From an uncultured Chlorobiota bacterium (GTDB lineage: Bacteria; Bacteroidota; Ignavibacteria; UBA10030; UBA6906), in NCBI GenBank assembly GCA_900696645.1, contig CAADGV010000012.1, positions 1 through 64,000 on the forward strand: a stretch of 64,000 nucleotides of DNA, in the 5' to 3' direction. The notes beneath the pieces are model-generated. The model was given only the letters and a program-made list of their open reading frames with translations. It ran no database searches and was not told where the DNA came from. Shown piece after piece: positions 34,930-44,911 of the stretch. The first letter of the stretch is position 1. Every line of letters begins with the position of its first letter. Made by a program: the position numbers and the translations under genes.

Positions 34930-36048
34930 ATGTCTATCTTCACACACGTTCAACAACACGATCATGAGCAAGTAGTATTCTGCTCGGACAAGCCGTCGGG
35001 ACTGAAGGCAATCATTGCTATTCATAACACGAATCTCGGACCCGCGTTGGGCGGTACCCGCATGTGGATGTACGCCACCGATGAGGAAGCGCTGACGGAT
35101 GTTCTCAGGCTCTCGCGCGGCATGACGTACAAGGCATCGGTTGCCGGATTGAATTTGGGTGGCGGCAAAGCCGTCATCATCGGCGATCCGAACAAACAGA
35201 AGACGGAAGCGATGTTCCGTGCTTTCGGAAGATTTGTTGAAGGATTGGCCGGGCGCTACATCACCGCGGAGGATGTCGGAACGGCCGTCCGGGATATGGA
35301 ATACGTCCGGATGGAAACAAAGTACGTTACCGGCATCGATCTCGCTCTCGGCGGCAGCGGCGATCCTTCACCTGTTACTGCCTACGGCGTGTATATGGGA
35401 ATGAAAGCCTGCATGAAGGAATTGACGGGCAGCGACTCCCTCACGAACAAGAAAGTTGCCGTTCAGGGTGCCGGAAACGTCGGACAATTTGTCTGCGAAC
35501 ATCTTACGAAAGAGGGGGCCCGGGTGTTCGTAAGCGACATTTTCCCGGACAAAGCGAAACGTGTTGCCGCCGAAGTGAAGGCGGAAGTTGTTGCTCCGGA
35601 GAAGATTTATGAAGTGGATGCCGATATCTTTTGCCCGTGTGCCCTCGGCGCAATCGTGAATGACGACACGATTCCGAAATTCAAATTCAAGATCATCGCC
35701 GGCGGAGCGAATAACCAGCTCGCCGACGAGCAGAAACACGGACGCATGCTCATTGAGAGAGGAATTTTGTACGCCCCGGATTATGCCATCAATGCCGGCG
35801 GACTCATCAACGTGTACAACGAATTGGAAGGCTATTCGCAGGAACGCGCTTTGCAGCAGGCCAGCGGCATTTACGATACAATTCTCAATATCTTCTCCAT
35901 CTCGAAAAACGAGAATATTCCCACGTATGAGGCATCCAACAGACTTGCAGAACAGCGCATTGCCTCTATCAGCAGAATGAAGTCCATCTACGCCGGCAAA
36001 TCGCAGTTTGTCGGGCGGTTGGGTGAAAACGATTTTGGCAAACGATAA
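34930..36048 (+). CDS. Leucine dehydrogenase (Glu/Leu/Phe/Val dehydrogenase family)
   Basis: 372 aa from the ATG at 34930, 16 bases behind the ABC gene; an in-frame start inside that gene is less likely. Lys68 (MTYKAS) and Lys80 (GGGKAVIIGD) are the substrate and catalytic lysines; VQGAGNVGQF is the NAD site; PCALGAIVND and GGANNQL follow. It deaminates branched-chain amino acids to 2-oxo acids with NAD+, or runs in reverse. NusB follows two bases later. Confidence 0.92.
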   Translation: MSIFTHVQQHDHEQVVFCSDKPSGLKAIIAIHNTNLGPALGGTRMWMYATDEEALTDVLRLSRGMTYKASVAGLNLGGGKAVIIGDPNKQKTEAMFRAFGRFVEGLAGRYITAEDVGTAVRDMEYVRMETKYVTGIDLALGGSGDPSPVTAYGVYMGMKACMKELTGSDSLTNKKVAVQGAGNVGQFVCEHLTKEGARVFVSDIFPDKAKRVAAEVKAEVVAPEKIYEVDADIFCPCALGAIVNDDTIPKFKFKIIAGGANNQLADEQKHGRMLIERGILYAPDYAINAGGLINVYNELEGYSQERALQQASGIYDTILNIFSISKNENIPTYEASNRLAEQRIASISRMKSIYAGKSQFVGRLGENDFGKR

Positions 36049-36050
36049 TT

Positions 36051-36554
36051 ATGGAAAACAGAAACGTCCGGCGGCGGATTATCCGCGAGAAGGTTATGCA
36101 GGCATTGTACGCGCACGAAATCGCCAAAGATCCGCCCGAGCACGTAATCAAGCATGTTCTCGTTGGACTTGAAAAGAACAAAGACGCTCACGCATTCGCC
36201 AAGCAACTGGTTATTGCCACCATTACCCACGCGGCAGATATCGACAAAGTCATCCGGTCGAAAGTTGCCAATTGGGATTTCAAACGTATTGCTCTGATCG
36301 ATCGCCTCATTCTCCGCATGGCGATTTGCGAGTTATTGTACTTCAAGGATATTCCCCCCAAAGTTTCGATGAACGAAGCTATCGAGCTTGCGAAACTGTT
36401 CAGCACGGAAAAGAGCGGGCAATTCGTCAATGGCATACTCGATGCCGTACTTGAGGATCTCCGCACGACGGGCGGCTATACAAAAGCCGGACGCGGCTTG
36501 TTTGAGGGCGATGGCCCGCGCGCAAACAGATCGAAGCAGGCAAAAACCTCATAG
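36051..36554 (+). CDS. nusB: Transcription antitermination factor NusB
   Basis: 167 aa, all-helical: RRIIREKVMQALYAHEIAK at the N-terminus, then WDFKRIALIDRLILRMAICELLY and the family signature PKVSMNEAIELAKLFSTEKSGQFVNGILDAV. It joins the antitermination complex on rRNA transcripts. The C-terminal ~25 residues are a basic extension of unknown use. Two bases after the dehydrogenase gene. Confidence 0.95.
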   Translation: MENRNVRRRIIREKVMQALYAHEIAKDPPEHVIKHVLVGLEKNKDAHAFAKQLVIATITHAADIDKVIRSKVANWDFKRIALIDRLILRMAICELLYFKDIPPKVSMNEAIELAKLFSTEKSGQFVNGILDAVLEDLRTTGGYTKAGRGLFEGDGPRANRSKQAKTS

Positions 36555-36563
36555 TCGCGCATC

Positions 36564-37928
36564 ATGCCTCCCGATTCCGGCGGGTCTGCAACCACATCGC
36601 TCCCCTTTCTTGAGAAACTCGGCCTTCACCGGCGCGATCTGCGCGCATGGGCAATGTACGATTGGGCGAACTCGGCATTTGTTCTCGTCATCGTCACGGC
36701 TGTGTTTCCGATTTATTTTCAATCGGTCGCGGCAGAGGGGCTAAGTCCCGACGAGGCAACTGCGCGCTTCAGTTGGGCAACAACGATAGCGCTCGCAATT
36801 GCTGCGGCACTCTCACCTGCATTAGGCGCTGTAGCGGACTTTCGTGCCGTTCGAAAGAAATTACTCGCCGCAACGGCGGGGCTTGGCGTTGTTGCTACTG
36901 CGGGAATGTTCTTTCTTCAATCAGGCGACTGGTTGGCTGCACTCGTCCTGTTCATTCTCGGCAATATCGGCCTTTCGCTCAGCTTCGTTTTCTACGATTC
37001 ACTTCTTCCCCATATAGCGAACAACGATGAAATGGATCGTGTCTCCTCCGGCGGTTATGCACTTGGATATTTCGGCTCCGGCCTTCTGCTCGTTCTGAAT
37101 CTTGCCTGGATTCAAAAACCCGAATGGTTCGGAATTCCGGATCCGGCGACTGCAACGCGCCTGACATTTCTGAGTGTCGCAATCTGGTGGGCAGTCTTCT
37201 CCATTCCTCTGTTTCGTCGCGTGGCGGAGCCGCCCCGCAGCATCGAAGCCGATGAAACTCCTGCATCAAGCGCTATTCATGCAACCTTCAGCAGGCTTCT
37301 CGAAACATTGCGCGACCTGAAGAGTCTGTACGGCCAGGCATTTCTTGCGCTTCTCGCGATGCTTGTCTACAATAACGGCATCGGAACAATAATCCGTATG
37401 GCGGCTATCTATGCAGCAGCGATAAATATCCCTCAAGAACATATTATCATTGCTATCGTGCTCGTCCAATTTGTCGGAATTCCGTTCTCGTTTCTTTTCG
37501 GCGGTCTCGCAGATAGAATCGGCGCCAAATGGGCTGTCATGATCGGGCTGGCGGTGTACGGCGTAACAGGCATTGTTGCGTATAGAATGGAATCAACAGC
37601 GGAGTTTTATATTCTCGCGCTGCTTATCGCCACTGTGCAAGGAGGCACACAAGCGCTCAGCAGGTCGCTGTTCGCATCCCTCATCCCGAAGCACAAAACA
37701 TCCGAGTTGTTCGGGTTCTTTTCCGTCTTTGAAAAAGGATCGGGTATTCTCGGGCCGCTGATATTCAGTCTCGCCATCGCTATCACGGGGTCAACGCGCG
37801 ACGCAGTTCTCTCCGTGATTCCCTTCTTTATTCTCGGGGCGGCACTTCTCGGCTTCGTGAATGTCGCTGAAGGACGCAACGCTGCCCGATTCGCCGAGGA
37901 AAAGCTTCTCCGCAGGCCGACAGCCTGA
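36564..37928 (+). CDS. MFS transporter of the UMF1 (Atg22-like) family
   Basis: 454 aa with about 12 membrane helices. DLRAWAMYDWANSAFVLVI is the signature start of UMF1 proteins; SLSFVFYDSLLPHIA and GYALGYFGSGLLL follow. GGLADRIGAKWAV is the MFS loop, and QGGTQALSRSLFASLIP the second one. Inner-membrane exporter of unknown substrate. Nine bases behind nusB. Confidence 0.92.
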   Translation: MPPDSGGSATTSLPFLEKLGLHRRDLRAWAMYDWANSAFVLVIVTAVFPIYFQSVAAEGLSPDEATARFSWATTIALAIAAALSPALGAVADFRAVRKKLLAATAGLGVVATAGMFFLQSGDWLAALVLFILGNIGLSLSFVFYDSLLPHIANNDEMDRVSSGGYALGYFGSGLLLVLNLAWIQKPEWFGIPDPATATRLTFLSVAIWWAVFSIPLFRRVAEPPRSIEADETPASSAIHATFSRLLETLRDLKSLYGQAFLALLAMLVYNNGIGTIIRMAAIYAAAINIPQEHIIIAIVLVQFVGIPFSFLFGGLADRIGAKWAVMIGLAVYGVTGIVAYRMESTAEFYILALLIATVQGGTQALSRSLFASLIPKHKTSELFGFFSVFEKGSGILGPLIFSLAIAITGSTRDAVLSVIPFFILGAALLGFVNVAEGRNAARFAEEKLLRRPTA

Positions 37929-38081
37929 TTCCTGTGTTTCGCCTTCATTTACTTTGCGTGACCTTTTTGTTAGATTTGTGGTGAGATAGCAGCATCACAT
38001 CAATGCTTTGTCACTCCTGCAGATAAGAAAGATGTCGGCTTCGCAATATGTTCAGTCACCCAACCGGTGAGCAGCCCTGAT

Positions 38082-38810
38082 ATGGCAACATTTTTTATTT
38101 CCGACGTCCATCTCGGACTTGGAAGCAGGGAGAAAGAGAAAGCAAAAGAAGACCGCCTGCTGGCGTTTTTGAAAGGAATCTTCCAGGCAACAGATACGTT
38201 GGTGATAGTCGGTGACCTGTTTGATTTCTGGTTCGAATACAAAACCGTTATCCCGAAGGGATTTCACAGAACATTGACCGCACTCCAGGAATTTACAGAT
38301 GCGGGAAAGACGATTCACTATCTGGCAGGCAATCACGATTTCTGGATGCATGACTATTTTGCGGATGAACTCGGGATTATCACACATCTCAAGGAATTCG
38401 AAATGCGGGCAAACGGAAAGCGAATCTACCTGCATCACGGCGACGGGCTTGCGGACAACGATCTTGGCTACAGGCTGATCAAGCCCGTGCTGCGCAACAG
38501 GCTGAATATCTGGCTCTACCGTTGGCTTCACCCGGATATCGGCGTAAGGCTGGCAAAGGGTTCATCTCGTACGAGTCGCGAATATACATCTCATAAAGAC
38601 TACGGCGAAGAAACAGGAATGATCCGTGAAGCAACAAAGAAAATCGGGGAAGGGTTTGATATTGTGATTATGGGACACAGGCACAAACCGAACATGCTCG
38701 CCATCAATCACGGAACGTATATCAACTTGGGAGATTGGATCGCGCACAACACGTACGCCGAGCTCTCCGGCGGTGTTATTGAATTGAAAACATGGAAGCA
38801 GGGCTCTTAA
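38082..38810 (+). CDS. UDP-2,3-diacylglucosamine diphosphatase (LpxH-like metallophosphoesterase)
   Basis: 242 aa from ATG 38082 (a GTG at 38067 is possible). Metal-binding motifs of calcineurin-like phosphoesterases appear in order: ISDVHLG, GDLFDFW, GNHDFW, HHGDGL and GHRHKP. The FDFW and NHDFW forms plus length match LpxH, which cleaves UDP-2,3-diacylglucosamine in lipid A synthesis on the cytosolic face. Three bases before the penicillin-binding protein gene: an envelope pair. Confidence 0.88.
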   Translation: MATFFISDVHLGLGSREKEKAKEDRLLAFLKGIFQATDTLVIVGDLFDFWFEYKTVIPKGFHRTLTALQEFTDAGKTIHYLAGNHDFWMHDYFADELGIITHLKEFEMRANGKRIYLHHGDGLADNDLGYRLIKPVLRNRLNIWLYRWLHPDIGVRLAKGSSRTSREYTSHKDYGEETGMIREATKKIGEGFDIVIMGHRHKPNMLAINHGTYINLGDWIAHNTYAELSGGVIELKTWKQGS

Positions 38811-38813
38811 TAG

Positions 38814-41105
38814 ATGGCAGACAATTCACCTCAAGATCTTGACCGGTGGTTTAACGACCCCGAGTATCGAAGACAGAGCATGAAGAAACGCAAGTCGTGG
38901 TTTTCCTGGAAAACCTGGCTTGGGCTTGGTTCTGTTTTCACGGTGCTGTTTGCCCTGTTTGTGTGGTATCTGTTCACCGGGCTTCCCTCGCTTGAACGCA
39001 TTGAGAACCCCAAGCCCGAGTTGGCTACGAAAGTCTACTCCGCCGACGGTGAAGTGCTTGACCAGTTCTTCATCAAGAACCGCTCGCAAGTTTCGCTCAA
39101 GGAACTCCCGCCAACCGTCGTCAATGCACTGATTGCCACCGAGGATATCGGATTCTACAATCATTGGGGAGTTGACCTGATCCGTTTCATGAAGGCAATG
39201 GTCAAGAATTTCATCTCTCTCAAATTTACCCGCGGCGAGGGCGCAAGCACCATCACGATGCAGCTTTCCCGGAATCTCTATCTCGGCAAAGACGACCGCA
39301 ATGCGGTTGACAAAGCTGTGAGGAAAATCAGGGAGTTCATCACGTCCGTACAGCTTGAACGACGATTCACGAAAGACGAGATTCTCGAATTCTACTTCAA
39401 TGTTGTGTATTTCGGCAGATCATCGTACGGTATTTCATCCGCTTCACAAGTGTTTTTCGGAAAACCTCCGGCGGAATTATCCGTCACGCAGGCAGCAACG
39501 CTCATCGGGATTTTAAAAGGTCCCTCCTTCTATGACCCGATCAGACATCCGGCCCGTGCAACCTCGCGGCGCAATGTGGTTCTGTCGCAAATGGAGAAAT
39601 ACGGTTTCATCAGCTCTGAAGAGGCGGGAAGTGCAAAAGGCGAACTTCTCACCATCAAATCGGAAGAGGAAATTTTGTCGACAGGGATAGCACCGCACTT
39701 TGTTGAACACATACGGCAAAGAATGGTGCAGAAGGCTGTCAAGCACAATTTTGATCTGTATCGCGACGGACTGAACGTGTATACAACGCTCAATGCACGT
39801 ATGCAGCGATATGCAAATCAGGCAGTCGAAGAACATCTGTCGGAGTACCAGAAAAAGTTCGACAAACTATGGGACTGGAAGAAACACAAGGATGTCTTGC
39901 AGAACGTTATCGAGCTTGCAATCCTTACTTCGCCGGAATACCGCCGGGCAGACTCGAACCGGGAACGCGACAGCATTGCCAAGGCACTGCGTACCAACTC
40001 CGCGTGGGTTGATTCGACGGCGAAGATTGCCAAGCAGATCGAGGTCGGATTTGTTGCCATCGATCCGAAGACAGGGAATATTCTGGCGATGGTGGGCGGA
40101 TCGAACTACAAGAATTTCAAATACGGTCTCAATCACGTCACTCAGATCAAGCGACAGGTTGGCTCATCCTTCAAGCCGTTTGTGTACACGGTCGCGATTG
40201 ACAACGGCTACCCCCCAACCTACGAACTGCTGAACCAGCCCGTTACGCTCATCATGCCCGACGGCCAACGCTGGACACCAGCAAACGACAACAGGGAATT
40301 CGGCGGCAAGATGACAATTCGTGAAGGGCTGAAGAAATCCGTCAACCTTCTCGCCGTTCGGGCTATAATGGAAATCTCCCCGAAGACGCAAGTGATTCAG
40401 TACGCGAAGAGAATGGGAATTACCTCAACGTTGTATCCGTATGAATCGTTGGCTCTCGGTGCTGCAGAGATTTCACCTCTTGAGATGACGTCGGCGTTCG
40501 GCGTTTTCGCCAATCGCGGTATCCGGGTTGAACCTATGTCAATCCTCAGGATTGAGGATAAGAACGGTAACCTCATCGAAGAAACAACCAACGACAAGCG
40601 GGAAGTGTTGAGCGAGGAAACGGCGTTCATCATGACGACAATGCTCCAAGGCGTTGTCGATGAGGGAACAGCAACGCGCATCCGCAATTTCTATCATCTT
40701 CCTGCTGCAGGCAAAACCGGCACAACCAACGATTACACCGATGCATGGTTTGTCGGATACACTCCGCAGATTGTTGCAGGTGTATGGGTAGGGTTCGACA
40801 ATAAGACAGTCCGTTTTACAAACGCAGACGGACAAGGTGGCCGCGCAGCAGCCCCGATATGGGGTCGCTTCATGAAATACGTGTATGCAGACAAAACCAT
40901 CAACATGCCGCTCGAGTATTTTGTGCAGCCGCCAACCGTGACGAAGGATTCAGTGTGTAGTGAGACAAAACAGCTTGCAACACAATTCTGTCCCGCAAAG
41001 TATGCGGAGTATTTTGTAAGTAGAATGCGGCCGGACAGTTGCGCAATTCACACACATGCGCATTGGAGGGATTTCGAGGAGAGACGGGGAACCATCAACT
41101 ACTAA
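38814..41105 (+). CDS. Class A penicillin-binding protein (PBP1A type)
   Basis: 763 aa. A short basic cytoplasmic start, then one membrane helix (~34-56). The GT51 glycosyltransferase domain has TEDIGFYNHWGVD, GASTITMQLSRNLYL and KDEILEFYFNVVYFG. The transpeptidase domain has the SxxK nucleophile at Ser451 (SSFK), SVN in KKSVNLL, and KTGT at 634-637. It polymerises and cross-links peptidoglycan in the periplasm. Ends with a Cys-containing tail. Confidence 0.95.
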   Translation: MADNSPQDLDRWFNDPEYRRQSMKKRKSWFSWKTWLGLGSVFTVLFALFVWYLFTGLPSLERIENPKPELATKVYSADGEVLDQFFIKNRSQVSLKELPPTVVNALIATEDIGFYNHWGVDLIRFMKAMVKNFISLKFTRGEGASTITMQLSRNLYLGKDDRNAVDKAVRKIREFITSVQLERRFTKDEILEFYFNVVYFGRSSYGISSASQVFFGKPPAELSVTQAATLIGILKGPSFYDPIRHPARATSRRNVVLSQMEKYGFISSEEAGSAKGELLTIKSEEEILSTGIAPHFVEHIRQRMVQKAVKHNFDLYRDGLNVYTTLNARMQRYANQAVEEHLSEYQKKFDKLWDWKKHKDVLQNVIELAILTSPEYRRADSNRERDSIAKALRTNSAWVDSTAKIAKQIEVGFVAIDPKTGNILAMVGGSNYKNFKYGLNHVTQIKRQVGSSFKPFVYTVAIDNGYPPTYELLNQPVTLIMPDGQRWTPANDNREFGGKMTIREGLKKSVNLLAVRAIMEISPKTQVIQYAKRMGITSTLYPYESLALGAAEISPLEMTSAFGVFANRGIRVEPMSILRIEDKNGNLIEETTNDKREVLSEETAFIMTTMLQGVVDEGTATRIRNFYHLPAAGKTGTTNDYTDAWFVGYTPQIVAGVWVGFDNKTVRFTNADGQGGRAAAPIWGRFMKYVYADKTINMPLEYFVQPPTVTKDSVCSETKQLATQFCPAKYAEYFVSRMRPDSCAIHTHAHWRDFEERRGTINY

Positions 41106-41110
41106 AACAG

Positions 41111-41133
41111 AAAATGCCCCTCCGGGCATTCCC
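41111..41133. terminator. Hairpin after the penicillin-binding protein gene
   Basis: AATGCCC (41113-41119) and GGGCATT (41124-41130) form a perfect 7-bp stem with a CTCC loop. The T-tract is missing, so termination may be weak or factor-assisted. Confidence 0.5.
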
Positions 41134-41167
41134 TGCTCACAACAATTGCCAGCACCACGCCTACACG

Positions 41168-41308
41168 TTATTCCACCCGTAAATCGCGCTCGAAAATGTC
41201 GTCATCGTCAGGGTCGGTTTCTCGAATCGGCTCTCGCCTCGTCTTCTCGATCAGCAACAGCGGCACCGATGCCAGCGCAAGCAAAGCAAAAAACTTGAAA
41301 AACTTCAT
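41168..41308 (-). CDS. 46-aa membrane-anchored small protein with acidic tail
   Basis: Starts MKFFKFFALLALASVPLLLIEK at an ATG with GGGAG eight bases upstream; the frame upstream of it is low-complexity and unlikely to be translated. One hydrophobic helix is followed by a basic knuckle (KTRREP) and an acidic tail (DPDDDDIFERD). The layout, including the VPLLL/IPLLL exit of the helix and the acidic end, recalls the 55-aa protein at 47143-47310. Function unknown. Confidence 0.5.
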   Translation of the reverse strand: MKFFKFFALLALASVPLLLIEKTRREPIRETDPDDDDIFERDLRVE

Positions 41309-41595
41309 GTTGTTTCTCCCACCGTGAGAAATATTGTTGTTGTTATCGCGCTGAATCAATGTAACAGGACATCAAGGGTGTTGTCGTGACTCTAAACACA
41401 TGGCGTTGAGATAGTCACGCCTTCCCTGTGCTTCACCGGATTGCCGGACATCCCGGAAACTCCTTCCTCCCCGTCAGCAAATGGAGGAAATCCATTGCAT
41501 ATCCCTCCAACATCTATCCAAATGATCGCTTTGCCTGTAAAAATATACGGAAGGGAGGGTGGATTGCAAACACGCGACGCTAATTTAACACACAC

Positions 41596-43800
41596 TTAAT
41601 TCGAAATATCCTGCTGCATCAACAAATCACGAAAGCCTGAATTGTTGCGAAGTCTGGCCAGGTCGAGATCAAGCACTCGCGCCGCAAGGAATCTCTTGTT
41701 CATCGCCTTAACGAGATACCGCGCAGCATCGGAAGATTGATTCCGCTGCAGAGCGTGGAGTCGTGCCGCATCATAAAGGACGTAAACATCCGATGGCGAG
41801 AGTGCAAGGGCCTTCGCATTACTCGCTAATCCATCGGCAAAGCGGCCGAGCCTGGTGAATACAAGTCCGCGATAGGAATGCGCTGTGGCAGCATTGGGAC
41901 GCACTTTGAGCGTATCATCGATCAATTGGAGTGCCTGAAGAAATGCTTTCTCCCACTCGGCTCTGGATTTGCCGGCAAGTTGATACATGCGTCCGAGATC
42001 GTACTGAGCAATGAAACTACCGGGATCTTCCGATATCCGGCTTTTCAGAATATCAATAGCTCGCTCGTGCTGGTTCGTGCCAACCAACGCAACGAGGTAC
42101 TCATCAGAATGTGAGTTTGACTTGCGGTCGGAATGAAACTCGAGTTCGCGAAGGGCATCCCCGGCATTATTGTTCATCAGGTGGATTGTGGCAAGCATCA
42201 AGTGTGAAGAGTACGCACGCGGGTCCCTCTCTACGAGTGTCTGTCCGGCTTTCACAGCATCGACATTTCTGCCCGTCCGAAGATAGGCAAGAGCGAGCCA
42301 TCGTTGTGTCTCAATATCGCTTGCAGCGATTTGCGCAGACTGTTCAAGCCGGCTGACTGCTTGCTGAAAATCCGACTTGAAGAAATCAATCACTCCCCAC
42401 AAACGATACACCTCGGATGATCCTCCACCCATATTGAGAGCCCTATGCAGACTCTGCTGTGCAGCCTCAAGGTGCGGTGAGGTCGCCTCTTGTTGAGATG
42501 CATGAATGAGAATGTGTGTCCACCCGAGTAACGCTTCGGCATAAGGAAATGTCGGATCAAGGCTCCGGACGCGGGAAAGCGCCGAGGCAATCGAATCGAG
42601 CGGCACGCTGCGGGGTTCACGCAGCAACGAACGTCCAAGCAAGTAACTTTGGTACGCTTCGGCGTTTACCGACGAGGTCATGAACGCGGCCTGCATTTCC
42701 TTTGCGTCGGCATCAATCGCGTTGGCAATTCTCGAAGCAACACCGCTGCACCACACAGGTAATTCGTCGTGCATGGTGCCGGATGAGTATTCCAACACGC
42801 GCTTCTTTTTTGCAGTCTCGATCAGTGTAAGGTCAATGTTGGTACCTCCACCGGTTCCTGCAATACTCCATTGCACAACATAGTCCGCGCCCAACAGGCG
42901 TGCAGTAGCAATATCATCAACGCCGCGTATTGCCCGTGACGTATTGGAGGAAAATACTCGCACGGAGCGCAAGTGGGAAAGGTGGAGAAGGAGTTCTTCG
43001 GTAAGGCCATCGGCGATATATGCCTCGCTATGCGCTACATTAGGCGGAAGAACGAGCAGCCCGACCGTCGGTGGAAAATATGCAACCCGAACTTGATTGA
43101 GAACCACAAGCGCCGTAGCAATACAGAGCAGGCCAACCAGCGAAATCCCAAGAAGTGACAGCGCTCGCAACGCGGGGGAACGCTTCTCCTTTCTGACCTC
43201 GCCTGATTCGGTTGGCACGGATTCTCCTGTTTCGTTCACCACATCACCTGTGATTTGAGGATCAACAGGATCCCGTGCGGCCCTCACGATGTTCAACGGC
43301 GGCAGTTCTTCTTTCTTCTTCTCTTCCTCTCTTCGTCGATGCTCTTCGCGGAGAAGTCGTTCAGACAGGTTCTTTGCTTTATGGATTTCGTCGCGCAATG
43401 CACCGGCTTCTGCATGGCTCGCTTCCAGCGTTGCAACGCGGTCGAGGTCACGAAGCGCATGATCGTAGTCTTCACGCTCATATTTCGATCGGGCTGAAAG
43501 GAGAAGGTCCGCTATACGTTCATACTTAGCGGATTCGTCTTCTCGTGTCGGAGGGATGTTCTTATTGCCGAAGGCAACTTCGTCCAGCGCCTGAAGTTCT
43601 GGATACCCGGCAAGCGCCGATTGTTCAATTGTTGATTCAAGGTCGGAGCCGGAGGGCGCCTCTTCTATGGACGAAAGGCTTTGGGATAGTCGTGCTTCTT
43701 CGGCTTCAATCCTCGCGAGTTCGGCGGCCTCCGCCCGTTGCCGGATTTCCTCGAGGAGAGTTGTCCTATCCAAAATATCATTTCTTTCGTTGAAACCCAT
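41596..43800 (-). CDS. Membrane protein with coiled coil, TolB-like N-domain fold and TPR repeats
   Basis: 734 aa. The N-terminal ~25-40 and ~95-175 are charged coiled-coil segments. One membrane helix lies at ~212-235 (LLGISLVGLLCIATALVVL). A TolB-N/FlgO-like domain follows (IADGLTEELLLHLSHLRSVRVFS, LLGADYVVQWSI, DLTLIETAKKKRV), and then six or more TPR units to the end. This order (cytoplasmic N-part, helix, TolB-like domain, TPRs) is common in CadC/adenylate-cyclase-type and kinase-linked sensors of this group, here without a catalytic or DNA-binding N-domain. Probably a scaffold or assembly factor at the inner membrane. Confidence 0.7.
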   Translation of the reverse strand: MGFNERNDILDRTTLLEEIRQRAEAAELARIEAEEARLSQSLSSIEEAPSGSDLESTIEQSALAGYPELQALDEVAFGNKNIPPTREDESAKYERIADLLLSARSKYEREDYDHALRDLDRVATLEASHAEAGALRDEIHKAKNLSERLLREEHRRREEEKKKEELPPLNIVRAARDPVDPQITGDVVNETGESVPTESGEVRKEKRSPALRALSLLGISLVGLLCIATALVVLNQVRVAYFPPTVGLLVLPPNVAHSEAYIADGLTEELLLHLSHLRSVRVFSSNTSRAIRGVDDIATARLLGADYVVQWSIAGTGGGTNIDLTLIETAKKKRVLEYSSGTMHDELPVWCSGVASRIANAIDADAKEMQAAFMTSSVNAEAYQSYLLGRSLLREPRSVPLDSIASALSRVRSLDPTFPYAEALLGWTHILIHASQQEATSPHLEAAQQSLHRALNMGGGSSEVYRLWGVIDFFKSDFQQAVSRLEQSAQIAASDIETQRWLALAYLRTGRNVDAVKAGQTLVERDPRAYSSHLMLATIHLMNNNAGDALRELEFHSDRKSNSHSDEYLVALVGTNQHERAIDILKSRISEDPGSFIAQYDLGRMYQLAGKSRAEWEKAFLQALQLIDDTLKVRPNAATAHSYRGLVFTRLGRFADGLASNAKALALSPSDVYVLYDAARLHALQRNQSSDAARYLVKAMNKRFLAARVLDLDLARLRNNSGFRDLLMQQDISN

Positions 43801-43888
43801 TCCCTCTACACCGGAGCGCGATTCTTCGATGATTCTCGAACATATGCCATCGTATGGATTATCGGAAAAAGGCTCTTGATTCTTCAGG

Positions 43889-44416
43889 CTATCTGCCTTG
43901 CGAATCAGCTAGAATGACGAGGAGGTCTTCTTCCATTGAAGTTTTGGGGGATTCCACAATCCGGCCAACCTCAATGCCGTGTTTCAAGAAAATGAAGGTA
44001 GGCACCAATCTGATGTCATATTGTTCTGTGACGCCGTCGTCGCTCGTTTTCGTGCGATCAACGCCATAGAATTTGATGCGAGAAGAGGGAATGGAGGCGA
44101 GATCAGCAATCTTGAGGAACCGGGCTACCTCACGCTTACTGTCGCCGCACCACGTACCGAGTACAACAACAACGTCAACCCCTTGGTGCAGCGCCTGAAT
44201 CATCTGAATAAAATTCCCATCGACCTGATATGCATCGTAGTACTCCTGAAATCTTGGATAGTCGGGCTGCATGAAATCTTCGCGCACAGCCCACCCCAAC
44301 ACCATTCTCTCCGACGTTGTTGGCGGTTTCTCCGCTTGTTTTGTTGAACAGCCTGCCAGCAACAGCACAATGAGTATTCCGGATAATCGTCCCATTTGTA
44401 TTCGGCGATGTATTTT
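43889..44416 (-). CDS. Thioredoxin-fold lipoprotein with a single active-site Cys
   Basis: 175 aa from the ATG at 44416 (MKIHRRIQMG); an ATG 21 bases further in is possible. Lipobox LLLAGC. The thioredoxin-like domain has VVVVLGTWCGDSKREVARF, where the usual CxxC reads C-G-D-S, and the cis-Pro loop RLVPTFIFLK. Without the second Cys it cannot form the normal disulfide; a monothiol, peroxiredoxin-like or purely structural role is possible. Periplasmic by its signal. Confidence 0.75.
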   Translation of the reverse strand, partial: KIHRRIQMGRLSGILIVLLLAGCSTKQAEKPPTTSERMVLGWAVREDFMQPDYPRFQEYYDAYQVDGNFIQMIQALHQGVDVVVVLGTWCGDSKREVARFLKIADLASIPSSRIKFYGVDRTKTSDDGVTEQYDIRLVPTFIFLKHGIEVGRIVESPKTSMEEDLLVILADSQGR

Positions 44417-44498
44417 CATTTGTGAATCAAGTATATTATGTCCCCGTTTAAGGTACCAACTCACGTGATGAAACACAATGCAAAGAAAGGGTCAGACA

Positions 44499-44906
44499 AT
44501 GCCTGAAGCATTGGACAGACGCTACGATGTCCAGGACATCTCATCTATTGATGTCCATGCACTCGAAACCTTCCCCTACGAGTATCCCGGAAAGGACATC
44601 GTGATCAATATAGACACGGATGAATTTACGGCTGTTTGCCCATGGTCCGGGCTTCCCGATTTCGCTACAGTAAGGATTGATTACATCCCGGGCAGGTCGC
44701 TTATCGAACTGCGTTCCCTCAAATACTATCTTCTTTCATACAGAAATGTCGGCATATACCAGGAACATCTTGTCAACCGGATTCTGGAAGATCTTGTGAA
44801 ATGCTGCAAACCAAAATGGATGAAGGTGGTAGCGGACTACAAGGTTCGAGGCGGAATTCATACGATTGCGAGCCGTGAATATTCAGCAAAGAAGAGACGT
44901 TCGTAG
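44499..44906 (+). CDS. queF: 7-cyano-7-deazaguanine reductase
   Basis: 135 aa from the ATG at 44499 (GAAAGGG upstream). The type I QueF signature is present: EFTAVCPWSGLPDFATVRI with the nucleophilic Cys, ELRSLKYYLLSYRNVGIYQEH with the substrate and NADPH residues. It reduces preQ0 to preQ1 in queuosine synthesis. Followed after five bases by the precursor transporter gene. Confidence 0.96.
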   Translation: MPEALDRRYDVQDISSIDVHALETFPYEYPGKDIVINIDTDEFTAVCPWSGLPDFATVRIDYIPGRSLIELRSLKYYLLSYRNVGIYQEHLVNRILEDLVKCCKPKWMKVVADYKVRGGIHTIASREYSAKKRRS

Positions 44907-44911
44907 ACTGT

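Noticed and set aside
44417-44498. preQ1 riboswitch before queF
   Set aside because: I looked for the short pseudoknot aptamer pattern of preQ1-I and did not see it in this short leader.
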